From Melampsora larici-populina 98AG31 (lineage: Eukaryota; Basidiomycota; Pucciniomycetes; Pucciniales; Melampsoraceae), in assembly GCF_000204055.1 (NCBI RefSeq), contig NW_006768806.1:97677-161676 (forward strand): DNA of 64,000 nucleotides. The letters are read 5' to 3'. This document shows, in pieces, positions 22,989-35,324 of the stretch. Each line of letters opens with the position of its first letter. Position 1 is the first letter of the stretch. The notes under the pieces were generated by a model. It was not told the origin of the DNA, searched no databases, and was given only the letters and a program-made list of their open reading frames with translations. The position numbers were made by a program, and so were the translations under genes.

Positions 22989-23771
22989 ATCTAAACGACG
23001 TACGTTTAATATTGTTAATCCTACACATCCATCTCGCGTGACTCACAAATCTTTTGAGTACATAGTCTCTTTGATATAATCGGACGTGGAGCGCCGTCTA
23101 GACATGGGAGTGTAACACGAGATCATAGAGCGGGAACCAACCAGATGGCTTTCAACTACTTCATCTGTTGATATCAAGCGCTGGCATGTTTTTAAGATTA
23201 CCAGCAATGTTGTTTTATAATAGAGTGCTATTTAGAGTTGTAAACGTGTCAAATGTTTCATTTGCAATAGGAATATAAAAGGTGTTTATAATGTATCTAC
23301 ACAAGTGAGATCAACAGCTGAGACTCATAATCGAGACCTTGGCTGTACCTTCCACTCAGCTGGTATCTAATATCAAATCTGACACGGCTACACAGGTGCC
23401 CTGTTCTCAAATATAGTGCTCCAAAAATGGGTTTTCAAATGTACATCGGGAAACGGATAGAACAAGAGGGAACTGCAGAAAACCTCATACATCACATTTA
23501 TCACTGATCTAGCTGATGATCGGTACAAAAAACATTACTGTCTGCCTCTATCACATAAACAAATGACGCAATCCATAGAAGAAAATCAAAAAGGAGTCAT
23601 ATACAAAAAAACATTGCTTCTTCGAGTTCTATATAGCCTAAATTGTACAATTACCAGTAAAGGAAAAATGATGTTTAATTTGAAGATTATTTGCGTGCAA
23701 TACCTTGCTGGAAGAAAAAAATCCAAGTTTACAAAGAGATGAAAGATTATCCATTGTTCTTGTTCCTACAG
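22989..23771. other. Intergenic region between convergent PYM and SulP genes
   Basis: 3' flanks of two convergent genes. A-rich, no gene recognised. The plus-strand frame at 23705-23893 overlaps the last permease exon and is its shadow. Confidence 0.6.
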
Positions 23772-26526
23772 TTAGATCCGAGGTAGAAAATCGTCACTTT
23801 CCGTTCTCATTAACAAGTTCACTTCACTTCCTACTCTTGATTTCTGAACTTGTTTCAGTACCTCATTCACATTGGGGAGCACTCTCTCTGTGAAGCAAAG
23901 AATAAACATAGATATTGATCAGTCTCCATGATTAAAGATGATGAACAGAAGTCTTACCATCTCCAATGACATCAACAATGCCAGCCAGTCTTAATAAATC
24001 GAGCTGATTAGGCTTGATATGGCAGAGCCAAACCTCAACATCACGAGTTCGATATTCGAGTAGCAAGTCTCTAAAGATTTGAAGTGCAGATGGATCGATG
24101 TGCTCAACATCACCCAAATCGAAGACTATCATTTGAACTTGTTCACGCTCCCTTGCTTGAGATGGATGTCGTCTTTGGTAACCGACTGAATCAGGAGATA
24201 AGGGTTAGTTTTCGAGATCAGTTATATAGAAGACAGCCTACTAACACATTTCCAGTCTTCTCAATCGCTCTTTCAATCCTCCCACATTGGCAAAACTAAG
24301 TGACTCTCTGATTTTGACGATCAGTACACCTGGGATTTCTTCCTCGTCTCTCTCGACTGGCTGATTCAAAGTATCACTCCTCCAATCGATGGGCTCCCAA
24401 TTCCTACTGTGCCTATTCCGCCCTAAGATTCTTACCCTGATCGCTGTTGCATCCTTTACCGTCAGGACCAAGCTAGCTCCCACTGAGAGGATGATACCCG
24501 TCTTCACATCGAATATCAATGTCATCAAAAAGGTGAACTGTTTGTAAAACGCAGCTAAATCAGTGATCGAGATGAGTTTTCTCAAAAGAAGGTGGACTGA
24601 CGGTCATCAATCCTAGCTCAGACCAGGCCTTCAACTTCCAAAAGAATGTCAAGTCAGGTGGAAGCTGAGCAAAGAAATGAAACACCATTGTGGTGATAAC
24701 GGTGGCGAGTACCGCTTTGGGCAAATATGATAGATAGTCGAGCAAGACATAGGTGGCGGAGAGAATCGTTAAGCCGGTGATGATTGATGCCAATGGAGTT
24801 CTAGCGCCAGTCGAAGCATTTAGTCGACTGCGAGTAATGGATCCAAAAGCTATATGCATAAAAATGATCATGTAGGGTAAAAGTATGGATCTAGTGAATA
24901 AGTGAGATATCTCAGCATTTAAGAAGTGTAAACTTACCTGGAATGTTACCGGCCACCACTGAGTTGAAGAGATTGGAGACTCCAAGAGCGACCAATTCTC
25001 TATTGGGACTAACAGCATAATGAAACCTGGCCCCTTCACTCTTGGCAGCCACAATCGAATCTACAAACCCGCAAATACATATGGTGAGAGATGTGCCAAA
25101 GGTCTCTTTCACCATTGCTCTATTCAAGTTTTTCCAGGGTAAGCCGAACCCGATTTCATTGGCACGAATCGGACCAACTACTTCCACGCCTTCTTCTGCC
25201 CAATTAAAAATCTTAGAAAGGATGGTAGCGAGAATGACGACGAGTAAAATCTCAGGTATAAATTTGAAAAAGGAGACACGGCGATGGCAAAGTTTTGATG
25301 ATTTGAACAATTTGATACTCAGCAGAGCGATGAGCGAGATAATACTGATAACAGCTGTGAGTGGATGTGTAAAGCGTAGATGATGCATTAACCAAAACAA
25401 TTTGTCAGTTGAACCTTGAGGTGGGCTAGGTTTTTGACGTCCAAGCAGAGTAGTGAGACCGAGCATAGATGTGAGTTGCTCGATCGCAATCACCACCGCA
25501 TTCGCTGTCACAAAACCTCGCAAGAGAGGTTTCGAAAGTACGGCATCGAGGAAACCGAGTCGGAAAAGACCGAAAGCAAAGGTGATGATTCCAGTTTGAA
25601 AGGTGATCAAGGTAGAAACCGATCTTGCAAGTTCGCGACGTTCAAGCTCCGATAGCTCCGCATGACTAGAACTAGAATGATGGTGTATGAGTTGGTTGAT
25701 GAGTTGACCGACCAATAAACTCAAGGGCGGTTCAGGTCCTACTGATACGTGTCGACCAGTACAAAAGAACGGATAGACGAGAGCAGGGATGGCAGCAGAG
25801 AAGAGACCTAAAATAACAAAAAAGTACACAGATGCTATTAGATTGATTGAAGGATAATAGTCAATTGTTAAAACTGAACTAACCATTGATTGAAGGTATT
25901 CCAGCCAACTGAGTAGCATAACCTATTGATTGAGGGATCAATAAACATGCTAAAGTGAGACCAGCCATTGCGTCATGAAAGAAATCGGAACTTGAGTACT
26001 GTGGGATCCAATCGAGTGAAGGAACATAATAACGGGTTCGAGTGTAGATGGATTGAAGTTTAACTCTGACTGAACGTTGACTAGTCCTAGAATCGTAAGA
26101 CTGATGGAAGAAGAAGAAAGAGGAAACATGGTTATGAATCAGTTGCCTATATTCAAGATCACCCTCTTGAACAAGTTTACTACTCACATTCCTTGAAGTT
26201 AATAATGGTGTTCGTTCGACGTCCATTGAGTTCAAGTTGAGGTTTGAGGTAACCTTTTGAAGTATTCCTGCATGAAGCTTTCCAATTGAGAGGATCGATT
26301 CGGATGTTCCCGTGATGGCTAAAGTGAAGAGGGGTGAAGGGTGCAATGCCAAGAAAGTTAGAAACTCAGCCATACAACTTGAAACGTAAAACTGAACTAC
26401 GAAAGATGACATCTCCTCAACGCAACTCCTCGCGGCTCGGGCTCCCTCAACCTCCCTCAAGACTGGCATCTCATCCGACCAATGTGGATGCTGGATAGAC
26501 CACCACAACAGATTCGGATTAGACAT
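23772..26526 (-). CDS. SulP-family sulfate/anion permease with STAS domain, probably vacuolar
   Basis: A multi-exon membrane protein. The SulP signature is in the exon ending at 25879: LDWIPQYSS, then AMAGLTLACLLIPQSIGYA and TQLAGIPSING. It continues with LVYPFFCTGRHVSVGPEP, many hydrophobic helices, the second SulP block RNELVALGVSNLFNSVVAGN and SRLNASTGARTPLAS. The C-terminal STAS domain starts near GVLIVKIRESLSFANVG and includes DLGDVEHIDPSALQIFRDL. The final exon (23772-23887) ends LLMRTESDDFLPRI. Upstream of the first helix is MDVERTPLLTSRN, with an acidic dileucine (ERTPLL) that commonly sorts proteins to the vacuole or lysosome. The start is uncertain: ATG 26526 gives 100 extra residues unlike the family, while ATG 26226 begins just at MDVERTPLL. 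I favour 26226 but report the long frame. Transports sulfate or a related anion. Confidence 0.85.
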
Positions 26527-27300
26527 CTTTCACAATCGCACTCTGTCCGTTAATGGCGTATCGATAATCGCATTACATGTTGTTCTCCGGAGTTACATCG
26601 ACATCCTCTTGCAACATATTCCCTCATCCACCACCGATGAATCACTACAAGCGGGGCCTGAGGTAAATTCGAATACCACATCCCATATTGCCCAACAAGG
26701 AGTGTGTAAGTGTACTCCATATGGTTTCTGTCCTCGGATTAACTCTTCGAATCCATGGCTTCCTTTTTTACTGACAACAGGTCCATCAACTCTAATGCCT
26801 ATCAGCGGTGTTAGCCCGGTTCAACAAGGCACGCAGTTGGACCGGTGTCTACGGGGTGGAGTGAGATGAGGAGCATGGGAGTAGACGGGTCCACATAAGG
26901 ACGTTTGCCTTTATGTACCCGGTGTTGTAGACTCACGTGACTTACACGACTGCGGCACAGACTTTCTCACGCTGTTGCTCAAAACTTTGTCATGATCAGG
27001 TGCAGATTTTTGGATGTGTGTTTCGACACGGTATGCAGCAAGTATCTACAAAAGAGGCAGCAACTTTCTTATCCAAATGGACTCGAGGTTGGTAACTTAT
27101 TATTAATACGCAGTGGAATGGGAAAAGATTGGATTACATTACATGTGGTCTTGTAAACTAACGGGTCGGTCTTCTCCACGTCTTATCTAGATTTTCTATC
27201 ATGACATCATAAGCTGTTGACCGTTATCTTCTACTTCCCATTGTGTTCACCATTGTTGAAGTTTACAAACCTTCAAATTCTCTTGTTCATTTTAGTCCGT
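26527..27300 (+). other. Intergenic region with a possible small multi-exon gene
   Basis: From ATG 26578 a frame MLFSGVTSTSSCNIFP runs to GGCCTGAG before GTAAAT. An acceptor at CTGACAACAG and a later open piece (near 27003-27090: FGCVFRHGMQQVSTKEA) could be further exons of a small plus-strand gene divergent from the permease. I recognise no family and could not close the gene model, so this is only a possibility. Confidence 0.2.
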
Positions 27301-27413
27301 TAAACTCATCCTTGTTTGAGTAATATTATCGCAAAAAAGGTCACAAAGGTAAAAAATTAAAAGTCGTTATCAAAAAACATTTCATTTAAATCTATCACTT
27401 CATCTGAATCTCA

Positions 27414-28921
27414 ATGAGCAATGTCGATGCATTTGATTACGAAGCTGCAAAGGTTGTGGCAGAAAAATTGGAAGCCCTGGCCGCTGAATATGTTTCAGGT
27501 GATGGTTCCAACGGCACAACTATGGCTGAGGTTCGATCGTCATATTCTCAGATCGTTCCTTATAGCTCTTCAAACTGGTACCATCAATGGTCCAAGTTTG
27601 CGTGTGAACTTATTAAAAAGGACAAAAAAATGACCATCCTGTCCATCGTAATGAAGTTCCATCACCTACTAGACCTGTCATATGAGATGATGATCCAGTA
27701 TATGTGTTTGATGTATCCACAAACCCAACTTATCCGGATGACATCGTTTTGGATAAAAGAAATAATCAAGAAGGAAGTAAACATCAAAGTCAACAAGGAA
27801 GTAATCGAAGTGGTCCTCAAGTCCATATTCTTACTCAAAAAGAAATTGACTTGGCTCAAACAGCAAGAAATTTGTTGGATGGTCAGAATAGTGGAAGTAA
27901 AGAAAAATCTCATTGTTCAAAATCGATGCCTCCTCATATTGAAAAAAGAGGAGGGAAACATTCTAAGAATCATAAAACGGATGTTGATACTAGTGAATCC
28001 GATGATTCTGATGAAAAGTATGCTAAGAAAACAAAGAAGTTTGATTGGTTTTCACGAGCTGAATCAGGTCCTAATTCAGAAGCGTCCTATACTCCAGGAG
28101 CTATTAGATTTGCTCGAGCAAAGAAAGGCTATGCATCTGGGATTTCTCTGGCTGTCAAAGGTTTTAACAGAAGTGTTTGACTGTCTGATTTTCCTAAAAC
28201 CTTGTCAAAAGAATTGCTTGAAGGAGAATATATTGATTTACGGCGTATTAAAGGAGAATACTTGGCAAAGCAAAAAGGATATACAGATCCTCTTATTGTG
28301 GATGGTTGCGATAAGAATTTATCTTTGCAAAATAAGGCGTTATCAAAGAAGCTTCTGGATGCTCAAGAATGGTTCCATTACTTTGGAATCTTGCAAAGAA
28401 CATATCAGGAAGCTTTTCCAAGTTGCTACAAAGATTTTGAGAGATATGCAGAATTCATCAAAGAACAAATCATGTCAGACGGATCAAAGGCCGATTGGAT
28501 GTGTGTGGCAAATTTTGACGCAGCATTACGCAGAAATTTTGCTTCACGGGAAAATTTGTCGTTTGGCGATTTTGATCATAAATCACTTTCAACTCCTTTG
28601 ACAAAATACATGGCAAGAGCTTATGAAACTTGTCAGCCTGAAGCATCTACGAGTTCTAGACCATATCAAGGTCCAAGCAGACAAATTTCAAATCAACGTC
28701 AACAAAATCATCAAAATAACCAAAATTCCCCTTTATATTATGATCATAATTATAAGTATAAAAGTGGGTTTGGTGTGGAAGACACGAGAAATCTTTGTGA
28801 AGCAGAAACATATTACTTTGCTTTTAATCTTGGTCATTGTGCACTTGGTGATAAATGCACAAGACAGCATAAATGTGTTGGTATTTTTCTTGTCTGTAAT
28901 TGTTACTGGAAATTTCTCTAA
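27414..28921 (+). pseudogene. Gag-like ORF1 of the DIRS-like element, broken
   Basis: Begins MSNVDAFDYEAAKVVAEK at ATG 27414. A run of seven A at about 27625-27631 marks a frameshift. The frame then continues HPVHRNEVPSPTRP, meets TGA at 27683-27685, and resumes PVYVFDVSTNPTYPDD. A second TGA at 28178-28180 interrupts VKGFNRSV and LSDFPKTLSKELLEGEY without any frame change. The rest has Gag character: QEWFHYFGILQRTYQEAF, and near the end YFAFNLGHCALGDKC and TRQHKC, a cysteine-rich knuckle. Function in life would be packaging of the element RNA. The product cannot be made as it stands. Confidence 0.65.
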
Positions 28922-29146
28922 AAAAGACTAAGAAAGAGTCCGAGGAAAATACTGATGAGACGTGATTACCATTTCAGAATGTCAAAGGATGTCGGAAAGA
29001 CCATCCAGGTTGTAAGCATACCTGAAGGAGATAAAAAATCTATCTTCGGGTTGGTTTTCACTTTTATTTCTTTAATGAATAAGATTGTTATTTCAAGAGG
29101 TTCTGACTTTTGAGTTCACTATAGACATTCAACAAAACACAAAGAA

Positions 29147-31143
29147 TTGATAATAGAGGAAGTATCTTCTCATAGATTTCTACGCGGATACATCTGGGAT
29201 GGGATCAACGACCGAGGTTCTTCTCCAGCCATCAAATCGAGTCTCAAAGCACGGCCTTTTCCAGATGCACCATCCTTGAAAGAAGACGTCGATGCAGCCT
29301 ATGCTTTAAAGCAATACCATTTTTTATTCAAAATCAACACTCCAATTCAAGTCGATAAGTTAGAAGATTTTTTAATCCATCACCCGAATAGGAGTTTTGT
29401 AGTTTCAGTCATCAAAGGATTACGAGTGGGGTTCTGGCCCAGTTCATCATTACCATCATCGGAAGTGATTGACGGTCCAAATCATTTGTCCTGCGAAACA
29501 TTCAAGGATATTTTAGAGGTTCAGTGTCAAGAAGAAGTGGACAAAGGTCGGTATTTGGAAGAATTTACTACATTACTTCCGGGTATGAAAGTCATTCCCT
29601 TACTTATGAATTCGAAAAAAGATTCTCTCAAAATGAGAGTCTGTTCCAACATGAGTGCTGGAAGACCTTCTCCTAACAATCTAATTGACAAAGATAATAT
29701 AGCAGTAACTTACGACTCTTTGAAGAACTTTGTTCCATATGTGATAGACATCAAGAAAGAAGAGAACGATCTTATGTTATGGAAGTCGGATGTTGAGACG
29801 GCTTTCAGAATTATTCCATTAAATCTTCAATATCAGATTTGTCAAGTTATGAGGGTAAAAGATAACAAGAGGATTGATTACAATTTAACATTTGGGTTGT
29901 CAGCATCTCCACACATTTGGTGTGGAGTATTTTCTTTAGTTTTATGGATTGCTGAGTTCGTCTTTGGTATCAAGAAAATGAACAATATGATGGACGACGT
30001 TTGGGGTATATGTGCCAAGAAAGATTTTATTTCATTTAAAAATCATTACATTCCAATTCCTCAAGCTAAACTATTGAATTTATTTGATATGTTAGGTATT
30101 CCATGGGTGTGGAAAAAACAGATCCATGGACCTGTTATAGAAATTATAGGTCACATAGTGGATTTGGAGAAAATGACTATGTACCTTCATGTTGACAAGA
30201 AAGCTAAATTATTTCAAATGATTGAAAGTTTTATTTCAAAACCAAAGCATAATGTAAAGGAATGGCAGGAACTTTTAGGTACAGCATCATGGGCTTGTAC
30301 TTCTACGCCATGGGGTAGGTATCACTGCAAATATAATGTATTTTTCCGAGGTGAAAAATGATTAATTCTGCATTAATTCTGCATTTTCTGCATTAATTCT
30401 GCATTAATAATCATTTTGTGCATTAATGTGAATCATTTTTCACCTTGGAAAAATACATTATTTTTGCAGTGTATGCGTTGCAAAGTTTATATGAAAAAAC
30501 GAGAGGAAAGTATAATAAGTATCTTCAAATCCCTTTGAATAAAGAAAATCAAGACAATTTAAGATGGTTGTTGGATTGTTTTAAAAACACAGAAGGAGTT
30601 CAATTTCTCAAATCTACGAGATGGGTTCTTCAAGACGCTGACTCAGTATTTTTCACTGATGCATGCATGTCAGGAGTTGGGGTCTGGGAACCAGGGCCTC
30701 GTCTGGGTAGATATTTGGTTTTACCACCTCCAACTCGAAATATCTATTGGGCGGAATTGCTCGGGGTTGTTTGTGCAATCAATTATGGCATTAAAGAAGG
30801 GTCAAAACGGATTTACGTTCACTCGGATTCACAACTTTTCTGTGATCTTTTCAATTCCCATTGTCCTAACAAGATTGTAAGACCTTTGTTTTGATACTGT
30901 ATATTGCGGTTGGTGGAAGCGGGTGCTGACGTAAAGGTCATGCACATATTGAAGGATTTTAACACCTCAGCTGATGATTTGTCAAGACAGAGATTAGATA
31001 TTTCTGATGTGGCCTTAGAAGATCTACGTGTTTGGATTGGGGCAGCTTCAGTTACTTATTTTCATATCGATCCGAATTTGGCTTCAGGAGGTTTAGAGGC
31101 CAATCTTTCAATTAATGCCTTTTCATCTGGTTCCACAAAATAG
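29147..31143 (+). pseudogene. Reverse transcriptase and RNase H of the DIRS-like element, broken
   Basis: The RT part (29147-30322) contains MRVCSNMSAGRPSPNN, WKSDVETAFRIIPL, the motif YNLTFGLSASPHIWCG and the catalytic MMDDVWG in the YxDD position. The DIRS-type start FLRGYIWDGINDRGSS lies at the N-terminus. At 30320 the frame is interrupted by a MITE (30323-30471). Removing it with one TAT copy gives WGRY-ALQSLYEKTRGK in frame. RNase H follows (FFTDACMSGVGVWEPG; YWAELLGVV; YVHSDSQLFCDLF), meets TGA at 30892-30894, and ends HILKDFNTSADDLSRQ. Two lesions make it non-functional. Confidence 0.8.
30323..30471. mobile_element. 149-bp CACTA-like MITE inside the DIRS element
   Basis: The ends are inverted repeats of about 41 bp with only two differences, starting CACTGCAAATATAATG and, inverted on the other side, CACTGCAAAAATAATG. 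A TAT target duplication (30320-30322 and 30472-30474) flanks it. CACT(A/G) ends with 3-bp duplications are the rule of the CACTA/EnSpm superfamily. The interior repeats TTCTGCATTAA four times. No coding capacity. Precise removal would restore the RT/RNase H frame. Confidence 0.85.
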
Positions 31144-31169
31144 GTAAATCCAAAGCGAGCTCGGCTTTC

Positions 31170-32156
31170 ATGAATATTTTGTTAGAAGATTTAAGGAAGC
31201 TTTTGAACAAAGACTGTCGTTCGACTGTAGCTAAGACATCTTTAGTTGAATATAAATGTGGTTTTAAAAATTTTGCTAACTTCTGTAAAAAATTCCTTCT
31301 TCCTTTTATTCTGAATGTCAAAAATTTGTGCAATTATGTTTCTTACTCCAGTCGTATTATCTCACCTCGATCAGTCCAAGCATATTTAGTTGGTATTGCT
31401 CACATTTTTAAGTTAAATTTTCCGTCAATCCGTTGTGAATCAAGGCATCAAGATGTAATTGATACTATGAAGTACTGTATGAACAATTTATCAAAACCGG
31501 TCGTTAGGAAGAAAGCTCTATCAGTTCATCAAATTGAAGAAGTAGTCAAGAAATCGACAGATTCACATGATGATAAATTATTTTTAGCAATGCTAGGTTT
31601 AGGTTTTGGTGGATTGCACAGATTAGGTGAACTCACAATTCCCGATTCTGAGAAGTTTTTTGATGAAAGGAAAGTTCTATTACAATGTACTCTGCAATTT
31701 TCAGCTTGCAAAAAATTTGTTCAATATCATTTGCCGTATTCAAAAGGCAACAAGAAATTCATTGGCACTCCAGTTATTATTCAGTACTTCAAAACCACTT
31801 CAGCATGTCCTATTTGGTTAATTAAATCCTATTTAAGATCAAGAGACACAAATTTTATTTCTTCTCCAGAACTTTTTATTACTCAGCAAGGTCTCATTCC
31901 AACTCGGTCTTGGTTCCTGCAGCGTTTCCATTTATATTTTGACAAAACATTTTCAGGTCATTTGTTACGATCAGGAGGAGCTACTGCTTTAGCTCAAGCT
32001 GGAGCTACAATGGACTACATCAAAAGTGCTGGACGTTGGTCTTTGGACGCTTTCCTCATCTATGTTCGTGGACATGCAGCTTTACGCCTTCCAGAGAATC
32101 AGAACCACGTGATTGGGCGTTTGTCGCATGTCGGTTATAAAGTATTTTTTAAATAA
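31170..32156 (+). CDS. Tyrosine recombinase of the DIRS-like element
   Basis: A 328-residue frame. The N-terminal part (YKCGFKNFANFCKKF) is a SAM-like core-binding domain. The catalytic domain has the first arginine in FGGLHRLGELTIPD, a lysine near YSKGNKKFIG, the H-x-x-R pair in FSGHLLRSGGATALAQ, the box GRWSLD and the tyrosine in FLIYVRGH. Integration by a tyrosine recombinase rather than a DDE integrase is what defines DIRS elements. The frame is intact from ATG 31170 to TAA. It starts just after the RNase H stop, so it may be expressed by overlap or reinitiation. The upstream genes are broken, so the protein would only be useful in trans. Confidence 0.8.
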   Translation: MNILLEDLRKLLNKDCRSTVAKTSLVEYKCGFKNFANFCKKFLLPFILNVKNLCNYVSYSSRIISPRSVQAYLVGIAHIFKLNFPSIRCESRHQDVIDTMKYCMNNLSKPVVRKKALSVHQIEEVVKKSTDSHDDKLFLAMLGLGFGGLHRLGELTIPDSEKFFDERKVLLQCTLQFSACKKFVQYHLPYSKGNKKFIGTPVIIQYFKTTSACPIWLIKSYLRSRDTNFISSPELFITQQGLIPTRSWFLQRFHLYFDKTFSGHLLRSGGATALAQAGATMDYIKSAGRWSLDAFLIYVRGHAALRLPENQNHVIGRLSHVGYKVFFK

Positions 32157-32872
32157 GTGAGTTTGTGGGATGTCAGGTTCATGGCGCATTGCCTTTCTTA
32201 TTATTTGGTCAATGAACATAGTGCTTTGATTGGTTAATGGTTTTTTAAACTGATGATTTTTTGATCATGCTTAGAGATTATCACATCCAATTGAATGTCT
32301 TTCTAGTTCTATTTTTGGAAAATAAAAATTTGTTTTGAATTTCATAACTGACATAATTGTTTTGTTTTTACCAATTCACCACACTCTCCTACTTCACCAC
32401 TCTTTTCGTACGCTGTTAGGCGGGTCGGAGAGGGTGTGTGTTTTTTATATTCAAGTAATTTTATTCCCTTGGCTTAGGCCTTGGGCTTCGCACCAAACAC
32501 GTGTTGTTTGGTTTTGCGTACCAAACAAGGAGTGAGTTTAACGTTCTCATTTCATTAACACGAATATAAGGGCCAAGGAAAACGGCTTCTAGCAATCAAA
32601 CTATCTATGGATGAACTGCTCAGTCAGCGCAATCACAATAGGGCAGTTCAAGTAGGGTGTTTACAGCCTTAGTTTAAAATTTAAGTGTTGTTTGGTGCCT
32701 TAAATTTATAAGATTGATTTCACCTTTCGCGAACCAGCTCTAGAGGTGGTTCACCACCTCGCGATCAAATATTTGGTCTTAAACTTTTAACAGCTCTTCA
32801 CCACAAACCCAAAAAAAGGTCCACAAATCCTTTTAAAAAAAAGACTTTTTTTTCGTACCTTTTTTTTGATTT

Positions 32873-32946
32873 TGTCCCTGCATAAACGCTTTTTTTTTCG
32901 TCTGCTGGTTTGTCCCTGCATAAACGCTTTTTTTTTCGTCTGCTGG
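32873..32946. repeat. 37-bp tandem duplication, poly-T bearing
   Basis: Two copies of the unit with TGTCCCTGCATAAACGC, a run of nine T and CGTCTGCTGGTT stand head to tail inside the left part of the Harbinger element. Confidence 0.85.
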
Positions 32947-33037
32947 TTCATCTCTTTCATTAACAAACCTAGAACGGGTTTGTTTCCCCGGGGCAAACCC
33001 CAGCCTTTCAGGAAATCCCACCTCCACACCTCTTCTT

Positions 33038-33114
33038 TTCCCTCACTCGGACCACACCTGATATCACGTAGGATTTCCCTCACTCGGACCACACCTGATA
33101 TCACGTAGGATATC
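33038..33114. repeat. 38-bp tandem duplication
   Basis: TTCCCTCACTCGGACCACAC followed by CTGATATCACGTAGGA occurs twice in a row, followed by a partial ATCGTATCACGTAA. No coding meaning seen. Confidence 0.85.
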
Positions 33115-33535
33115 GTATCACGTAATCAACCTCTCAGGCACTCAAAAATCAAAAACCCAGATTTTCTCCAAAGCGACGTCAACATCGGCAATCTCGGACA
33201 GCATCGTCTTTGTCTGCCCTTGCGCCCAGGGCTTGGCCGTGCCGGCATTTCTCAGTACGTCAACACAGACGTGTGGCCCTGTGTTCATGCCTGACAAAAT
33301 CACTGGTGGTTTGGGGTTTCACATATATATATCAGATTTTAACGAACCTTTTGCACCCTTTACCTTGCACCCTTTACCCCTAGTTCTACAACTTGTTGGC
33401 CATCCCGCTTCCCTTTCAACTCCGATCGCCTGCCTCACGTGATTTGATTTTGTTACTACTGGCTTTGGTCGTTTTCTTCAAGTGGTCCTCTAAAACTCGT
33501 CTTGAGCGTTTTTCCCCGTATTCATTTTGGTCAAC

Positions 33536-35324
33536 ATGTTGAATGACACGCCACCCATTGTGAAGGTCAGTCAAATGTATAAGCAATCATCATGAGTCTC
33601 ATGCATGAATAAATATTAACAGTAAACTATTTGTTGTTCTTTGCTAGCCTCCCCCCCGAACTAGGCGAACTAGAGCTCAGATTGAGCTAGATTTGATAGC
33701 TTCCGGCGTACCTGCGAACGCTCGACCAACCCCTGCCGCCATCAAACGTTCTTGACTGGCTGCGCAAAAACGGGCCCGTAGTGTTTCAGTGGCGCCAACC
33801 AATCGACAAACTAGAGATAGCCCGCCTTTTGAACTCGTGGATTATCAAACAATTGTGGAATACCTCAGTAGACCCAATGTTTGTAACTCTCTTTTTGGTG
33901 GCAGGAGCCAGACTAAAGTCTCTGGCTTGCCGATGAATCCACAATTGATCTTGAAATCGCTTGCACTGAGGTTGAACAACAATTACAACATCAGAAACAA
34001 CTCTACCAACATGCGTCTAAACGGGAGAGTCTTGCAACAAAGGTTGAAACGATACAAGTCCAAATACACCCGTACGAAGGCTTTCAGTGGGAAAACTGGT
34101 AGTGGCTTGTCAGCCAAAAACGTTGCGGACAGAATCGACACCATGGAAGCTTTATTAGAAAGCATGTGCCCATGTTTCAGTGAAATGGATGCTTTATTTC
34201 GTGAGAAGGGTAATGTGAACCCCTTTGGGATTCTCGACACCGGTTTGGCTCCTTTGACTTCTGACGATGATAACGAAGACGAAGACGTTCCAATTGACCC
34301 CGGGTTTGGTAGTGACGGTGGCAGCACCACCGATGGTCACGATCATCCAGCCGGGGTCAACCCTGGCTTAAAGACACGAGACAAGGGTGAGTGTTTGTCA
34401 TATCAGCACTCAAGTTTATGTGATCACTAACTGGTGTGCCACTTCGCTCCAGCTGTGAACTCCTCTACCAACCAAAATCTTAAGACAGCACCCAACCAAG
34501 TCTTCAACAAACACTCGTCTTCATACTCCAATCAAGCTCGCCCAGGGCCACTTCCGGAAAGGTTCTCTAGTCCTGACGCCGAAGAATGGGAAGCCTATCA
34601 AGATCTCATTGATTCCGAAATGCCCTGTACCAACCGCAGTTCCAGCAATCAAAAAAAAGAAAGGACCAAAACCCTTGCGAGCCCGGACCAACAAGTTTTA
34701 ATTGATGACCACGACCGCGAAATGTTCCCCCCTCTACCAGATCCTATCGCCATGGACCTCGAGGTCTTACCTACTGCGACTCCTCACCTCAAGCGCAGTA
34801 GTAATCAAACTGGCAAACGCAAAAGTATGAAAAAGTATGATCTGACCCCGGAGGAACGGCTCCTGGATTCGTCGTCAGAAGATGAGGTACCATCCGCCAA
34901 GGCATCTCGCAACGCGTTGACGTCAACCCAAGCACACGGTTCAAGCCGCGCCACTTTGGCTCGCCGTGCTGTCGACCCTCTTCCTTCGATTGATCCCTCA
35001 ACTGTGCGAGGGAAAGACTACAAGCACCCGGTGGCGACTGCGATGCAATTGGGCAACACCGCCAAAATCGAGATGTTGCGTTCAGCCAACGAGTGGCGTC
35101 AACAGTTCGATGCTGCCAAACAGCATGCCGAAATCCAGGCTCGTCAATCTGATCTTAATTGGGCCAAAGAAAGATTCTTTTTGGAACGTGAAGACAAGCG
35201 AAATCGACTGGCACTTGTCACCAGGAACGAGCGCAAAGCCTTTTGCGAAAAGTTGGTTCTTGAAGGGAAGACCCCCCAAGAGCTTGAGGCCTATCTCAAA
35301 CTGGTCTATCCGGACCCTTTGTAA
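33536..35324 (+). pseudogene. Myb/SANT-like ORF1 of the Harbinger element, one nonsense codon
   Basis: ATG 33536 starts MLNDTPPIVK before GTCAGT; the frame resumes PPPRTRRTRAQIELDL after TTTGCTAG. TGA at 33753-33755 interrupts IKRS and LAAQKRARSVS with no frame change. The Myb/SANT-like domain follows: LVDYQTIVEYLSRPN, SLFGGRSQTKVSGLP and RVLQQRLKRYKSKYTRTK, as in many rust Harbinger partners. Acidic and serine-rich linkers come next. The last exon starts at AVNSSTNQ after CTCCAG and ends with a helical basic region (NEWRQQFDAAKQHAE; LEAYLKLVYPDPL). In active Harbinger elements this protein helps the transposase enter the nucleus and bind the ends. Confidence 0.7.

Larger units (their letters stand above)
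27300..32400 (+). mobile_element. DIRS-like tyrosine-recombinase retrotransposon, decayed
   Basis: Gag-like ORF, RT plus RNase H, and a tyrosine recombinase follow in order on the plus strand, the layout of DIRS elements (no LTR, no DDE integrase). The ends are approximate; I found no clear terminal repeat. It is broken by one frameshift and three in-frame TGA codons, and by a 149-bp MITE. Confidence 0.7.

Noticed and set aside
26390..26680. Long open plus-strand stretch with a plausible protein look, without an ATG
   Set aside because: It overlaps the 5' part of the permease on the other strand and no start or splice arrangement made it a complete gene.
27300..32400. Classification of the 27-32 kb element as Ty3/Gypsy
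   Set aside because: There is no aspartic protease, DDE integrase or LTR; the tyrosine recombinase after RNase H indicates a DIRS-like element.
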